This document shows positions 1 to 9,618 of a stretch of 64,000 nt of DNA, piece by piece; the stretch's first letter is position 1, and every line of letters starts with the position of its first letter. The notes under the pieces were generated by a model. The model searched no databases. It worked only from the letters and a program-made list of their open reading frames with translations, and was not told where the DNA came from. A program made the translations under genes and the position numbers. The stretch is from an uncultured Blautia sp. GTDB lineage: Bacteria > Bacillota > Clostridia > Lachnospirales > Lachnospiraceae. The stretch is taken from NCBI RefSeq assembly GCF_934424005.1, contig NZ_CAKRXI010000014.1, forward strand, positions 1-64,000. Reading direction: 5' to 3'.

Positions 1-51
1 GTTATTTTCAAAACTTTTCAAATTGTTTATTCAGAAGAAACAATTCCTTGT

Positions 52-90
52 GACAGCTCAGTTAGAATACCACTTTCTAACCGGGCTGTC
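52..90. terminator. Stem-loop downstream of radA
   Basis: Two 16-base arms (52-67 and 75-90) pair at 15 of 16 positions, counting one G.T pair, around a 7-base loop. On the plus strand the hairpin is followed by AACACTTTTTT, so it reads best as a terminator for a plus-strand gene to the left of the window. It could also protect the 3' end of radA mRNA, but on the minus strand no T-run follows. A second weaker hairpin (AATTGTTT/AAACAATT) lies at about 21-46. Confidence 0.5.
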
Positions 91-108
91 AACACTTTTT
101 TATAATTT

Positions 109-1491
109 TTAATTTTTCTTCATGATATAACGAATTGCATCTTGAATCCAGGACACATATACCAGATTAATGCCAGAAACTTTTCCCACAGACGATTTAC
201 ATACTTCCGGCAAGATCACCGTATCAAAACCAAGTTTTTTCGCTTCGGCCACTCTTTGTCCTGCCATACTCACTGCCCGGACCTCTCCACTTAATCCTAC
301 TTCGCCAAATGCAATCACTGAATCCGGAATGATAATATCTTTGCAGCTTGATACAACTGCCAGGGAAATTCCCAAGTCAATCGCAGGCTCTGTCATTTTC
401 ATGCCCCCTGCGATATTTACATATGCATCGCAGGCTGCCAGATGAATTCCTACTTTTTTTTCTAATACTGCCATAAGCAGATTTACTCTGTTAAAATCAG
501 TTCCCACCGCGGTTCTTCTTGGTATTCCAAAATTGCTCTGGCAGACCAGTGCCTGAATCTCCACAAGGATCGGTCGTGTTCCTTCCATCGAGCACGCAAC
601 AATGGAACCAGATGTCCCATTCGGCTTTCCGTTCAGCATAAACTCCGACGGATTCTTCACTTCTTCCAGTCCTGTATTTCTCATTTCAAATACACCAATT
701 TCATTTGTAGATCCAAATCTGTTTTTGACAGCACGAAGAATACGATAAGACGCATGACGGTCTCCCTCAAAATACAGTACTGTATCCACCATATGTTCCA
801 AAACTCTCGGGCCTGCTACATTGCCTTCTTTTGTCACATGTCCCACGATAAAAACAGAAACACCCTGACCTTTGGCAATCTGCATCAAAATATTCGTTGA
901 TTCCCTGACCTGCGAAACACTGCCCGGTGCTGAACTGATATCTTCATGAAACATTGTCTGGATTGAATCAATCACGACCATCCCCGGTTTTTTTCTTTCA
1001 ATCACCTCTCTGATTGTTTCCAGATTTGTCTCACATAGTAACTGGAGATTCTCATTGAACTCTCCAATACGTTCAGCACGTAATTTAATCTGACGCAAAG
1101 ATTCTTCACCTGATATATATAATACAGAATTACCCGACATCGCCAGATTTCTGCAAACCTGTAAAAGAAGGGTGGATTTTCCGATTCCCGGATCTCCACC
1201 CACCAATACCAAAGACCCGGGGACAATGCCGCCCCCGAGTACTCTGTCAAGCTCTCCTATATTCGTCAGTTTTCTTTCATCTTCCGAAAGTCTGATGTCT
1301 TTTAATACTACCGGTTCAGCTCTTCGCAAACCGTTCTGCAGGCTGCTTCCCGTCGAAGATACCTTCTTTGTGGAAACTGTTTCTTCAACAAATGTATTCC
1401 ATGCTCTGCATCCAGGACATTGTCCCATCCACTTTGAAGACTCATACCCACATTCCTGACAAAAATAAACGACCTTTTTATTTTTTAGCAT
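109..1491 (-). CDS. radA: DNA repair protein RadA
   Basis: RadA (Sms) is a RecA-like ATPase that helps process recombination intermediates (branch migration). The 460 residues match the usual length. An N-terminal four-cysteine zinc finger (CQEC...CPGC, about residues 11-28) is followed by a Walker A motif GGDPGIGKST (about 98-107), the RadA-specific KNRFGS motif near residue 257, and a C-terminal Lon-protease-like domain. The ATG overlaps the stop region of the upstream gene by 7 bases, so the two genes are probably co-transcribed and translationally coupled. All family hallmarks are present. Confidence 0.97.
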   Translation of the reverse strand: MLKNKKVVYFCQECGYESSKWMGQCPGCRAWNTFVEETVSTKKVSSTGSSLQNGLRRAEPVVLKDIRLSEDERKLTNIGELDRVLGGGIVPGSLVLVGGDPGIGKSTLLLQVCRNLAMSGNSVLYISGEESLRQIKLRAERIGEFNENLQLLCETNLETIREVIERKKPGMVVIDSIQTMFHEDISSAPGSVSQVRESTNILMQIAKGQGVSVFIVGHVTKEGNVAGPRVLEHMVDTVLYFEGDRHASYRILRAVKNRFGSTNEIGVFEMRNTGLEEVKNPSEFMLNGKPNGTSGSIVACSMEGTRPILVEIQALVCQSNFGIPRRTAVGTDFNRVNLLMAVLEKKVGIHLAACDAYVNIAGGMKMTEPAIDLGISLAVVSSCKDIIIPDSVIAFGEVGLSGEVRAVSMAGQRVAEAKKLGFDTVILPEVCKSSVGKVSGINLVYVSWIQDAIRYIMKKN

Positions 1492-1898
1492 TTTTCAACC
1501 TTTACTGCTACAGCTGCATCTCCGCCAAGTTCTACACTGAAAGAAAGCTTGCCGCCAAGATTTGTCTGCATTTTTCCTGCATCTTCACCATTAATAGAAA
1601 TGCTGTATTCTGTATCAGCTTCCATCTCAACGGTAATCTGCGCGTCCTCCGCACCTTCTACTTCAAACTCCATGTTAGTACCATCCTGCTTCAATGAATA
1701 TACAGCAGTTCCCGGTACGGACTCGTATACAAACATTCCATTGCGTTCCAGTTTGGTAATCTCTTTAAATGTTTTTACTTTATAAGCATCTCCCTGATAT
1801 GGGAAATCAGATACTTTAGATTTTGTCGGTAATTCATAATTACCAAAGCTGATACCCCCATTTTCTTCTGTCCGGATCAGTTCTTTTACTACTGCCAT
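1485..1898 (-). CDS. Conserved small Lachnospiraceae protein ('endosialidase'-labelled)
   Basis: A 137-residue protein with no signal peptide or membrane segment, predicted to be mostly beta-strand, with many charged residues. It begins MAVVKELIRTEENGGISFG and contains YKVKTFKEITKLERNG. I recall very similar proteins in many Lachnospiraceae, often carrying the automatic label 'endosialidase' without support. No sialidase motif (such as Asp-boxes) is visible, so no enzymatic function is assigned. A GGGAGG ribosome binding site precedes the ATG. It lies directly upstream of radA and overlaps it by 7 bases. Confidence 0.8.
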   Translation of the reverse strand: MAVVKELIRTEENGGISFGNYELPTKSKVSDFPYQGDAYKVKTFKEITKLERNGMFVYESVPGTAVYSLKQDGTNMEFEVEGAEDAQITVEMEADTEYSISINGEDAGKMQTNLGGKLSFSVELGGDAAVAVKVEKC

Positions 1899-1999
1899 GA
1901 TCTTATGTCCTCCCTAGACTTTTCTGTTGTGTTTTAGTCCCTGCATATCTGCACCGCGTTATCTCAACATCCCAACTGGCACAGATATTCAGTTACATT

Positions 2000-2028
2000 A
2001 TTATAACATTCAGTACTTTTTTTGACCA
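2000..2028 (-). promoter_or_regulatory. Putative sigma-A promoter for the gene at 1898
   Basis: On the minus strand TGGTCA (2023-2028) and a perfect TATAAT (2000-2005) are separated by 17 bases, about 100 bases before the ATG at 1898. The -35 box is weak. The rest of the 1899-2090 gap holds nothing else I can recognise. Confidence 0.5.
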
Positions 2029-2090
2029 GTATCCTAATCAAGATTTAACATCTTTTTTAGATTGTTAAATTGCCACAATCCCTTCTGCGC

Positions 2091-4553
2091 TTATTCCTTA
2101 TCTCTGACCGGAATAAAACGAATTTTCTTCTGATGAAGCTGAACTTTCACTGTATCTCCATTTCGAATTCTGCCTTCAAGGATTTCATTGGCCATCGGAT
2201 CTTCCAGTTTATTCTGAATGGCTCTTCTCAGAGGTCTTGCACCATATTTACTGTCAAAACCGGATTCTGCCAGATCATCTCTGACCGAATCTGTAATTTT
2301 AAGCTGAATCCCCATCTGCTCTGCACATCGTTTCTCAAGATTTTTCAAAAGAATATTCACGATTTTCCTGATCTCCGGCTTTTTAAGTGGATGGAACACC
2401 ATAATTTCATCAATTCGATTCAAAAATTCCGGTTTAAAAAGTCTTCTTACTTCTTCCATCACTCCGGATTTCATTCTCTCATAATCCTGTTTTTCATTAT
2501 CCTGGGACATAAAGCCAAGTTTCTTTGGCTCAATGATTGCCTGTGCTCCAACATTGGATGTCATAATGATTATCGTCTGTTTAAAATCAACTTTTCTTCC
2601 ATGTGCATCTGTAATATGTCCATCATCTAAAACCTGAAGCAGTATATTAAACACATCCGGATGTGCTTTCTCTATCTCATCAAACAACAGTACACTATAC
2701 GGATTTCTTCTTACTTTTTCGCTGAGCTGCCCGCCTTCATCATATCCAACATATCCCGGAGGTGAACCGATCAGTTTGGAAACACTGTGTTTTTCCATGT
2801 ATTCTGACATGTCAACACGGATCATTGCCTGCTCACTGCCAAACACAGCTTCCGCAAGTGCCTTTGAAAGTTCTGTTTTGCCTACACCGGTCGGTCCGAG
2901 AAAAAGGAATGAGCCAATCGGACGGTTTGGATCTTTCAGACCTACCCTGCCTCTTTTAACAGCCTGCGCAACTGCTTTGACAGCTTCTTCCTGCCCGATC
3001 ACTCTTTTATGAAGTTCTTTTTCCAGGGCCGCAAGACGCTTGGTTTCACCTTCCGTAAGTCTTTTTACCGGAATTTTAGTCCAGTCCGATACTATATCTG
3101 CTACAGAATTTTCATTTACTGTAAGATTTTTACGTTTATTTCTACGCTCTTCTTTTTTTCTGTATTTTTCGATCTGTTCTTCCGCTTCATTCTGCTCCTG
3201 CTGAATTCTCTTTGCCGTAGGCAGATCTGCAAGTTTTATTGCCTCTTCTTTCTGATTCAGCAACTCTCTTATCTTTATTTCCAGTGCTTCTATCTCTGGT
3301 GCGGAACGATAGCTTCCAAGCTGTACTTTGGATGCAGCTTCATCAATAATATCAATCGCTTTATCCGGAAGAAATCGGTCATTAATATATCGAACTGACA
3401 TTCTAACCGCAGCCTCCAGAGCCTCATCTTCAATTCTGACACCATGATGTTTCTCGTAATACGGACGAAGTCCTTTCAAAATCTCAAGGGCCTCCTGTTC
3501 TGTCGGTTCTTCTACGGTAACCGGCTGAAATCTTCGCTCCAGCGCAGCATCTTTTTCGATGTATTTACGATATTCCTCCAGTGTTGTTGCACCAATCAGC
3601 TGAATTTCTCCTCTTGAAAGAGAAGGCTTCAGAATATTGGACGCATCCAGAGCACCTTCTGCCCCTCCGGCACCAATGATTGTGTGAAGTTCATCAATAA
3701 AAAGAAGAATTCCCTGGTTTACACGCACTTCATCAATTACTTTACGGATACGTTCCTCAAACTCTCCCCTATACTTACTTCCGGCAACCATTCCTGACAT
3801 ATCCAGAACAACAACTCTTTTATCACGTACGGAATCCGGAACAAGTCCTGAAACAATTCTCTGTGCCAGACCTTCAACAATCGCAGTTTTACCAACCCCC
3901 GGTTCTCCAACCAGGCACGGATTATTCTTACTTCTTCTGCTCAGGATCTGAATCAGCCGCGTAATCTCTCTGTCACGTCCAACCACAGGATCCAGTTTGC
4001 CTTCTGCAGCCATCACAGTCAGATCTCTGCTGTACTGGTCCAGCGTTGGTGTCGCTGCCCCGCTCTTCTGTGTTTTTTGATTTCTGCCTCCCTGCAGTTC
4101 TTCTGCTGTTGGATTCTCAATTCCCATCGCGGTCAGAACTGCCACATACAGTTTCTGGATATTGACTCCCATTGTATAAAGAAGCCTGGTCGCAACACAA
4201 TCCGTCTCTTTAAGCATTGCCACAAGAAGATGCTCCGTTCCGGCCTGTGCTTCTTTCTGATTTTCTGCCTCCTGTACAGATTTTTCAAGCACTCTCATCG
4301 CTCTTGGGCTGTATTCCGGTGCCTTTTCCGCAACCAGCACCTCTGACGGTGCGATCAGTTCTTCGATCAGCTGGCGCAGCGCATCTTCTTCTACATTAAA
4401 TTCTTCCAGAATCCTGCCCGCCGTACCTTCTTTTTCCTTTAGCAGACCTACCAGAATATGCTCTGTGCCAATATATGAATGATTCCAGGACTGTGCGGTG
4501 GTTTTTGCCAGTTTTAATGCATTTGCAGCCTGTCTGGTAAATTTATCCTGCAT
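2091..4553 (-). CDS. clpC: ATP-dependent Clp protease ATP-binding subunit ClpC
   Basis: A Hsp100 unfoldase that feeds proteins to ClpP in the cytoplasm. The 820 residues show the ClpC order: two Clp_N repeats (about 1-145), a first AAA+ module with GEPGVGKT and [18 protein letters not shown], a middle coiled region, a second AAA+ module with [16 protein letters not shown] and [13 protein letters not shown], and a C-terminal D2-small domain. In Bacillus, clpC sits in ctsR-mcsA-mcsB-clpC. Here it follows a GntR regulator gene by only 12 bases and no mcsAB is present. Cotranscription with that regulator is inferred from the spacing. Confidence 0.97.
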   Translation of the reverse strand: MQDKFTRQAANALKLAKTTAQSWNHSYIGTEHILVGLLKEKEGTAGRILEEFNVEEDALRQLIEELIAPSEVLVAEKAPEYSPRAMRVLEKSVQEAENQKEAQAGTEHLLVAMLKETDCVATRLLYTMGVNIQKLYVAVLTAMGIENPTAEELQGGRNQKTQKSGAATPTLDQYSRDLTVMAAEGKLDPVVGRDREITRLIQILSRRSKNNPCLVGEPGVGKTAIVEGLAQRIVSGLVPDSVRDKRVVVLDMSGMVAGSKYRGEFEERIRKVIDEVRVNQGILLFIDELHTIIGAGGAEGALDASNILKPSLSRGEIQLIGATTLEEYRKYIEKDAALERRFQPVTVEEPTEQEALEILKGLRPYYEKHHGVRIEDEALEAAVRMSVRYINDRFLPDKAIDIIDEAASKVQLGSYRSAPEIEALEIKIRELLNQKEEAIKLADLPTAKRIQQEQNEAEEQIEKYRKKEERRNKRKNLTVNENSVADIVSDWTKIPVKRLTEGETKRLAALEKELHKRVIGQEEAVKAVAQAVKRGRVGLKDPNRPIGSFLFLGPTGVGKTELSKALAEAVFGSEQAMIRVDMSEYMEKHSVSKLIGSPPGYVGYDEGGQLSEKVRRNPYSVLLFDEIEKAHPDVFNILLQVLDDGHITDAHGRKVDFKQTIIIMTSNVGAQAIIEPKKLGFMSQDNEKQDYERMKSGVMEEVRRLFKPEFLNRIDEIMVFHPLKKPEIRKIVNILLKNLEKRCAEQMGIQLKITDSVRDDLAESGFDSKYGARPLRRAIQNKLEDPMANEILEGRIRNGDTVKVQLHQKKIRFIPVRDKE

Positions 4554-4565
4554 AGTTTGTTCCTC

Positions 4566-4943
4566 CTAGTTGTCAATTTCGTATTCGTCATAAATCTCAT
4601 CGATCAAATCATGCACTTCACTTCTGCTGACATTTCTACAGCAGCCCTTCGCCAACGCTACAAGAAGATTTTCTTTCATTTCTTCCAGAGCTTTGATCTT
4701 ATCAACATCCACAGCGATAATTGCCCCACGTCTGCGGTCGATCGTAACAAAACCTTCCTGGCGCAACAGGGAATATGCTTTGTTTACTGTATGCATATTA
4801 ATTCCTACTGTATCCGCCAACTGTCGAACTGACGGAAGCGGATCTCCCTCTTGCAGTCTGGAAGTAGCAATTCCCATTATAATCTGATTCATAAGCTGTA
4901 CATATATAGCTTCATCACTGTTAAAATCTATTTCAATGACCAT
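4566..4943 (-). CDS. GntR family transcriptional regulator, YtrA type
   Basis: A 125-residue protein with a GntR winged helix-turn-helix (SVRQLADTVGINMHTVNKAY) and a short C-terminal helical tail, as in the YtrA subfamily, which lacks a large effector domain. An upstream in-frame start at 5078 exists. I chose the ATG at 4943 because GGGAGG lies 8 bases ahead of it and because the longer form would run into the terminator of the SseB-like gene. It directly precedes clpC and probably controls its own operon. No effector can be inferred. Confidence 0.93.
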   Translation of the reverse strand: MVIEIDFNSDEAIYVQLMNQIIMGIATSRLQEGDPLPSVRQLADTVGINMHTVNKAYSLLRQEGFVTIDRRRGAIIAVDVDKIKALEEMKENLLVALAKGCCRNVSRSEVHDLIDEIYDEYEIDN

Positions 4944-5009
4944 TTCCGTCAGCCTCCCATTGTTTTTCAATGTTATACATATAGTAGCACATACAGCAGA
5001 TTTTGCAAG

Positions 5010-5046
5010 TAAAAAATAAAAACAGGCAGCCTGTCCAGCCACCTGT
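5010..5046 (-). terminator. Rho-independent terminator of the SseB-like gene
   Basis: The 9-base arms at 5038-5046 and 5022-5030 pair (with G.T wobbles) around a 7-base loop and are followed on the minus strand by TTTTTATTTTTT. It lies 25 bases after the stop of the gene at 5071 and before the GntR gene. Confidence 0.85.
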
Positions 5047-5070
5047 CTTATTAGCATTATGTCATTTTTA

Positions 5071-5835
5071 TCAGCCAAGAATCTTCTTAAACTGTTCTTT
5101 ATTAAGAATAAGATTAAATCCCATTGGATTAAATACCATTGCTTCCGCCTGATTGATCAGAATTTCCGGAAGTTTGTCAAATGGAATTTTTGCCAGACGA
5201 AGTTTCTTACCTTTTGCAAATTTTTCAAATTCCATAACATCAGAAAATACCGGCTGTAAAATCTGGCCTTCTTTATTTTTCAGATACGGAATATTAATTT
5301 TTTTCGGATTTTCTTCGTCACGTTCCATTGCTACCAGGAAATGAGATTTTTTCAGATTTGCAATCAGTTCCTCTTCCAGTGCTCTTAAATTTTTGTGTTC
5401 TTCTTTTTCAACCGGACGTCGAAGTTCCTGCATAAAATAGATACCTGAAAGCTGTAATGTTGGATTGATCAGCGGACGTTTAGCCGGCTCCATCTGACTG
5501 AGATCTGGTTTTCTTACGATTTTTTCCAGATCAATCTCAATTTCATCTGTTCCGTTATTCCAGATTACAGAGTTTACGCCAATAGAAAACAGAAGTCCGT
5601 ACATTCTCGGAAAATCTTTTTTCTCATAACGCATCCCCATAAGAAGGATTTTATCTTCCAGTTTCTTTTTGCCATATTCCTTCAGAGTTTCCTCTTCTGC
5701 AAAAAACCACACCTGATCATTATATGTTTCTTCTCCGCAAGTTACATAAGGCAGTTTTGTTGCCTGTGAATATGCCACAAACACTGTCTCCCTTGCCTGA
5801 AGTTCTTTGACTGCATCTTCTACACTAATACCCAT
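5071..5835 (-). CDS. SseB family protein
   Basis: A 254-residue soluble protein. The C-terminal third (about residues 160-250) matches the SseB N-terminal domain fold: a strand-rich section with NIPYLKNKEG, FSDVMEFEKF, IPFDKLPEIL and a final AMVFNPMGFNLIL. The N-terminal half looks like a degenerate copy of the same fold (VFVAYSQATKLPYVT... MYGLLFSIGVNSVIWNNG), so the protein may be a duplicated SseB unit. The biochemical role of stand-alone SseB proteins in Firmicutes is unknown to me. It is transcribed alone: a terminator follows it and a TATAAT at 5879-5884 (minus strand) lies upstream. Confidence 0.75.
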   Translation of the reverse strand: MGISVEDAVKELQARETVFVAYSQATKLPYVTCGEETYNDQVWFFAEEETLKEYGKKKLEDKILLMGMRYEKKDFPRMYGLLFSIGVNSVIWNNGTDEIEIDLEKIVRKPDLSQMEPAKRPLINPTLQLSGIYFMQELRRPVEKEEHKNLRALEEELIANLKKSHFLVAMERDEENPKKINIPYLKNKEGQILQPVFSDVMEFEKFAKGKKLRLAKIPFDKLPEILINQAEAMVFNPMGFNLILNKEQFKKILG

Positions 5836-5950
5836 TTTGTTTTCCTTTCATTTATCGCTTCCGCATGATATATCACAAATTATACCATATTTCACGAAAA
5901 ATGGCACACCTTTTTGGTGATTTTTTTATATTATCATTCCGTTTATTGCT

Positions 5951-7225
5951 TTAGGCCTCATCAATGGCTTTTCCAATATCATGACGCATATATTTATTCG
6001 CAAACTGAATCCACTCTGTTGCATCATAAGCATTTTTGCGTGCCTCTTTCAGAGTCTTTCCTTTTGCTGTAATTCCAAGTACACGGCCACCATTTGTAAC
6101 AATCTGGTCATCCTGAAATTTGGTTCCGGCATGGAAACAATAATACCCGTCTTTGCCTTTAAAGTTCTCAAATCCATACATCGGAATGCCCTTTTCGTAT
6201 TTTACAGGGTATCCTTCACTTGCAAGGACCACACATACAGCCGCATTATCCTCAAATTCCAGCTCTATCTGATCCAGTGTTCCATTCACGCAGGCTTCCA
6301 TAACTTCTATAATATCTGTTTTCATTCTCGGAAGTACAACCTGTGCTTCCGGATCCCCGAAACGTGCATTATATTCCAGCACCTTCGGTCCTTCTGCTGT
6401 AAGCATCAGTCCAAAGAAAATAATCCCGACAAATGGACGGCCTTCTGCTGCCATCGCATCTACTGTTGCCTGATAAATGTGCTGTTTACAAAATTCATCA
6501 ACTTCTTTTGTATAGAATGGACTTGGTGAAAACGTTCCCATTCCGCCTGTATTTAATCCTTTATCGCCATCCATGGCGCGTTTATGATCCTGTGCAGATG
6601 TCATAGTACGGATAGTTTTACCATCTACAAAAGAAAGTACTGACACTTCTCGACCAGTCATAAATTCTTCAATGACCATAGTATTTCCGGCACTTCCGAA
6701 TTTTTTGTCTTCCATAATTTCTTTAACGCCAGCTTCCGCTTCTTCCAGCGTGTTACAGATCAAAACTCCTTTTCCAAGAGCAAGACCGTCTGCCTTGAGA
6801 ACGATTGGAAATTTTGCCTCCGTATGTAAATAATCAAGTGCTTTCTGTGGATCATCAAAATTCTCATATGCCGCGGTTGGAATTCCGTATTTCTTCATCA
6901 GATCTTTTGAAAACGCCTTGGATCCCTCAAGAATTGCTGCATTCTTACGAGGTCCAAACACCTTCAGTCCGCGGGCTTCAAATACATCTACCACCCCGCC
7001 GACCAACGGGTCATCCATACCGATGATTGTCAGATCCACTTTATTTTCTTCTGCAAAATCTGCAAGCTTCTCAAATTCCATGGCTCCGATTGCCACACAT
7101 TCTGCATATTCTGAAATTCCTGCATTCCCAGGTGCACAGTAAATTTTGTCTACCTTTGGACTTTTTGCAACACTCCATGCGATTGCATGTTCTCTTCCGC
7201 CACTTCCAACAATCAGTACTTTCAT
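5951..7225 (-). CDS. purD: Phosphoribosylamine-glycine ligase
   Basis: PurD makes glycinamide ribonucleotide from phosphoribosylamine, glycine and ATP, step 2 of de novo purine synthesis. The 424 residues carry the N-terminal GSGGREHAIAW, the ATP-grasp region (PIVLKADGLALGKGV), the signature GMGTFSPSPF and LEYNARFGDPE. It is the last gene of the purE-purM-purN-purD operon, 68 bases after purN. purF, purL, purC and purH are not in the window. Confidence 0.98.
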   Translation of the reverse strand: MKVLIVGSGGREHAIAWSVAKSPKVDKIYCAPGNAGISEYAECVAIGAMEFEKLADFAEENKVDLTIIGMDDPLVGGVVDVFEARGLKVFGPRKNAAILEGSKAFSKDLMKKYGIPTAAYENFDDPQKALDYLHTEAKFPIVLKADGLALGKGVLICNTLEEAEAGVKEIMEDKKFGSAGNTMVIEEFMTGREVSVLSFVDGKTIRTMTSAQDHKRAMDGDKGLNTGGMGTFSPSPFYTKEVDEFCKQHIYQATVDAMAAEGRPFVGIIFFGLMLTAEGPKVLEYNARFGDPEAQVVLPRMKTDIIEVMEACVNGTLDQIELEFEDNAAVCVVLASEGYPVKYEKGIPMYGFENFKGKDGYYCFHAGTKFQDDQIVTNGGRVLGITAKGKTLKEARKNAYDATEWIQFANKYMRHDIGKAIDEA

Positions 7226-7293
7226 GAGCTTTTATCTGCCTCCTACTATTAGACTTCTTTTATCAACAACGTATTTTTATTAATAAAGCATTT

Positions 7294-7917
7294 TTAATCA
7301 ATAACAACTTTTCCATTCTGAACCGAAACTCTGTTATTCGCTATCAGATCAATTGCTTTCGGAAGGATTTTCCATTCTGCTTCCTCCATAACACGACGCT
7401 GAAGCACCTCCGGAGTATCTCCCTGCTGTACTTCCACCGCTTTTTGAAGGATGATCGGTCCTGTATCTGTACCGGTATCCACAAAATGAACTGTTGCACC
7501 GGTCACCTTGACTCCGCGTGCAAGTACCCCCTCATGGACATGAAGGCCATAAAATCCCACGCCACAAAAAGACGGAATGAGAGATGGATGAATATTGATG
7601 ATTCTGTTCGGATATGCTTCCACGATCATAGGTGGAATTGCAACCAGAAATCCTGCCAGTACGACCAGCTCCACCTTGTTTTCCTGTAATTCCTGCAGAA
7701 GCGCTTTATGAAATTCTTCTCGATTTTCAAATTTCTTCGGAGAAATGCACTTAGCCGGGATTCCCCGGCTCTCTGCGCGTTTCAGTGCATATGCGCCTGG
7801 ATTATTACTGATCACCAGACCGACTTCCGCATTTGTGATCACCCCGCTGTCAATCGCATCCATGATCGCCTGCAGATTTGTACCGCCTCCTGATACCAGA
7901 ACACCAAGCTTTAACAT
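7294..7917 (-). CDS. purN: Phosphoribosylglycinamide formyltransferase
   Basis: Transfers formyl from 10-formyl-tetrahydrofolate to GAR, step 3 of purine synthesis. The 207 residues begin with [19 protein letters not shown] and contain the catalytic triad Asn-His-Asp ([10 protein letters not shown] and [10 protein letters not shown]). The start overlaps the end of purM by 7 bases, which implies translational coupling. Confidence 0.97.
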   Translation of the reverse strand: MLKLGVLVSGGGTNLQAIMDAIDSGVITNAEVGLVISNNPGAYALKRAESRGIPAKCISPKKFENREEFHKALLQELQENKVELVVLAGFLVAIPPMIVEAYPNRIINIHPSLIPSFCGVGFYGLHVHEGVLARGVKVTGATVHFVDTGTDTGPIILQKAVEVQQGDTPEVLQRRVMEEAEWKILPKAIDLIANNRVSVQNGKVVID

Positions 7918-8936
7918 AAAGTCACTCCCTTTTCTCCGGCCTCAATACGGCCAACTACATATGGAGTATCTCCTGCCTGACGAATAGCCTCCATTGTCTT
8001 ATCTACATCTGAAGGATCTACTGCCAGAACCATACCAAGTCCCATATTGAAAGTATTGTACATCATCTTTTCTTCGATATCTCCGGTCTTTGCAAGAAGG
8101 TCAAAAATCGGAAGAACCGGATAGCTGTTCTTCTCAATGACAGCTCTTGTGCCATCTTTCAGCATACGAGGAACATTTTCATAAAAGCCGCCGCCGGTAA
8201 TATGGCTGCATGCATGAATACGAACTCCGGCTTCTTTAACGCTCTTCAGTGCTTTTACATAAATTCTTGTCGGAGCAAGCAGCGCCTCACCAAGAGTTGT
8301 TCCAAGTTCATCATAATATGTATCCAGAGAATCTTTTGTCATTTCAAACACTTTGCGGACAAGTGAAAATCCATTGCTGTGAACGCCTGTGGAAGCCATA
8401 CCGATCAGAACGTCTCCTGGTTTCAGTTCTTCGCCAGTGAGAAGATCTTTCTTATCGATCACACCAACTGCAAATCCAGCAAGATCATATTCATCTTCCG
8501 GCATAAGTCCCGGATGTTCCGCTGTTTCACCACCGATCAGTGCTGCACCTGACTGTACACAGCCTTCAGCAACGCCGCTTACGATCTCTGCGATCTTTTC
8601 CGGATAATTTTTTCCACATGCAATATAATCCAGGAAGAACAGTGGTTCTGCACCTGCACATGCAATATCATTTACACACATGGCTACAGCATCGATTCCA
8701 ATCGTATCGTGTTTATCCATGATCATAGCAAGCTTAACTTTGGTTCCGCAGCCATCTGTACCGGATACGAGTGTTGGTTCTTCCATATTTTTGAATGCAT
8801 TCATGGAAAATGCTCCCGAAAATCCACCGATTCCGCCTAAAACTTCCGGTCTCATGGTCTTTGCAATATGTTTCTTCATTAACTCAACTGACTTGTAACC
8901 AGCTTCTATATCCACACCTGCTTTTTTGTAATCCAT
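7911..8936 (-). CDS. purM: Phosphoribosylformylglycinamidine cyclo-ligase
   Basis: AIR synthetase, step 5 of purine synthesis: closes the imidazole ring with ATP. The 341 residues are standard. Visible are the N-terminal [13 protein letters not shown], the [12 protein letters not shown] loop, the [14 protein letters not shown] signature and [16 protein letters not shown]. It follows purE by 26 bases and overlaps purN by 7. Confidence 0.98.
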   Translation of the reverse strand: MDYKKAGVDIEAGYKSVELMKKHIAKTMRPEVLGGIGGFSGAFSMNAFKNMEEPTLVSGTDGCGTKVKLAMIMDKHDTIGIDAVAMCVNDIACAGAEPLFFLDYIACGKNYPEKIAEIVSGVAEGCVQSGAALIGGETAEHPGLMPEDEYDLAGFAVGVIDKKDLLTGEELKPGDVLIGMASTGVHSNGFSLVRKVFEMTKDSLDTYYDELGTTLGEALLAPTRIYVKALKSVKEAGVRIHACSHITGGGFYENVPRMLKDGTRAVIEKNSYPVLPIFDLLAKTGDIEEKMMYNTFNMGLGMVLAVDPSDVDKTMEAIRQAGDTPYVVGRIEAGEKGVTLC

Positions 8937-8962
8937 AATCTTCTGATCTCCTCCACCTGTTT

Positions 8963-9463
8963 TTAATAAGCTTTGTATCCAACTTCCTGAAGTCTGGCAT
9001 CCTTTGCCTCAACCTGCTCTTTCAGCTCCTGACTGTATGCTTTCAATCTGTCCAGAAGTTCCGGATCAGATGTTGCCAGAATCTTTGCGGCAAGAAGTCC
9101 TGCGTTTGCGCCTCCATTGATTGCTACTGTTGCTACCGGAATTCCGGACGGCATCTGCACGATCGAATACAGTGAATCTCTTCCTCCAAGAGATGTTGTA
9201 TGCATTGGAATGCCGATAACCGGCATCGGAAAGATTGCTGCACACATTCCCGGAAGATGTGCTGCCATTCCTGCTCCTGCAATAATTACTTTGAATCCTT
9301 TTTCTTCTGCCGTCTTTGCATACTCAAAGAACACATCCGGTTCTCTGTGTGCAGAAATAATCTTCATCTCATATTCAACGCCCAGCTTGTCAAGAATTGC
9401 TGCCGCCTTACTCATAACCGGCATATCTGAGTCGCTTCCCATTACAATCCCAACTTTTTTCAT
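8963..9463 (-). CDS. purE: 5-(carboxyamino)imidazole ribonucleotide mutase
   Basis: Class I PurE rearranges N5-CAIR to CAIR. The 166 residues contain the family signatures [28 protein letters not shown] and [24 protein letters not shown] class I enzyme normally needs PurK, which is not seen here. It is the first gene of the operon, with GGAGG before the ATG and a strong promoter about 40 bases upstream. Confidence 0.98.
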   Translation of the reverse strand: MKKVGIVMGSDSDMPVMSKAAAILDKLGVEYEMKIISAHREPDVFFEYAKTAEEKGFKVIIAGAGMAAHLPGMCAAIFPMPVIGIPMHTTSLGGRDSLYSIVQMPSGIPVATVAINGGANAGLLAAKILATSDPELLDRLKAYSQELKEQVEAKDARLQEVGYKAY

Positions 9464-9502
9464 TGGTGGCCTCCTCGTATAATTTCTTACATCTTCAGGT
9501 TG

Positions 9503-9531
9503 ATTCTACTAAGATTCTAAAATTGTGTCAA
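9503..9531 (-). promoter_or_regulatory. Sigma-A promoter of the purEMND operon
   Basis: On the minus strand a perfect TTGACA (9526-9531), a 17-base spacer and TAGAAT (9503-9508) lie 40-70 bases before the purE start. I see no guanine riboswitch or obvious PurBox palindrome in the short leader, so any purine control must act through this promoter or a feature I cannot recognise. Confidence 0.8.
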
Positions 9532-9559
9532 TAAAATTACGGAAAAGAAATATTTTGGC

Positions 9560-9593
9560 GGGCAAACTCTTTTTGTACAAAAAAAGTTTGCCC
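9560..9593 (-). repeat. Long imperfect palindrome between purE promoter and M29 gene
   Basis: GGGCAAACT (9560-9568) pairs with AGTTTGCCC (9585-9593); after one mismatch TTTTT pairs with AAAAA around a GTAC loop. It sits just after the aminopeptidase stop on the minus strand and probably serves as its terminator, though the T-run lies inside the stem rather than after it. Confidence 0.6.
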
Positions 9594-9618
9594 ACCTCAT
9601 AAAATAAATAAGCTATCG

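Noticed and set aside
1485-1898. Endosialidase function
   Set aside because: The label is familiar from databases, but no sialidase motif is present in the 137 residues.
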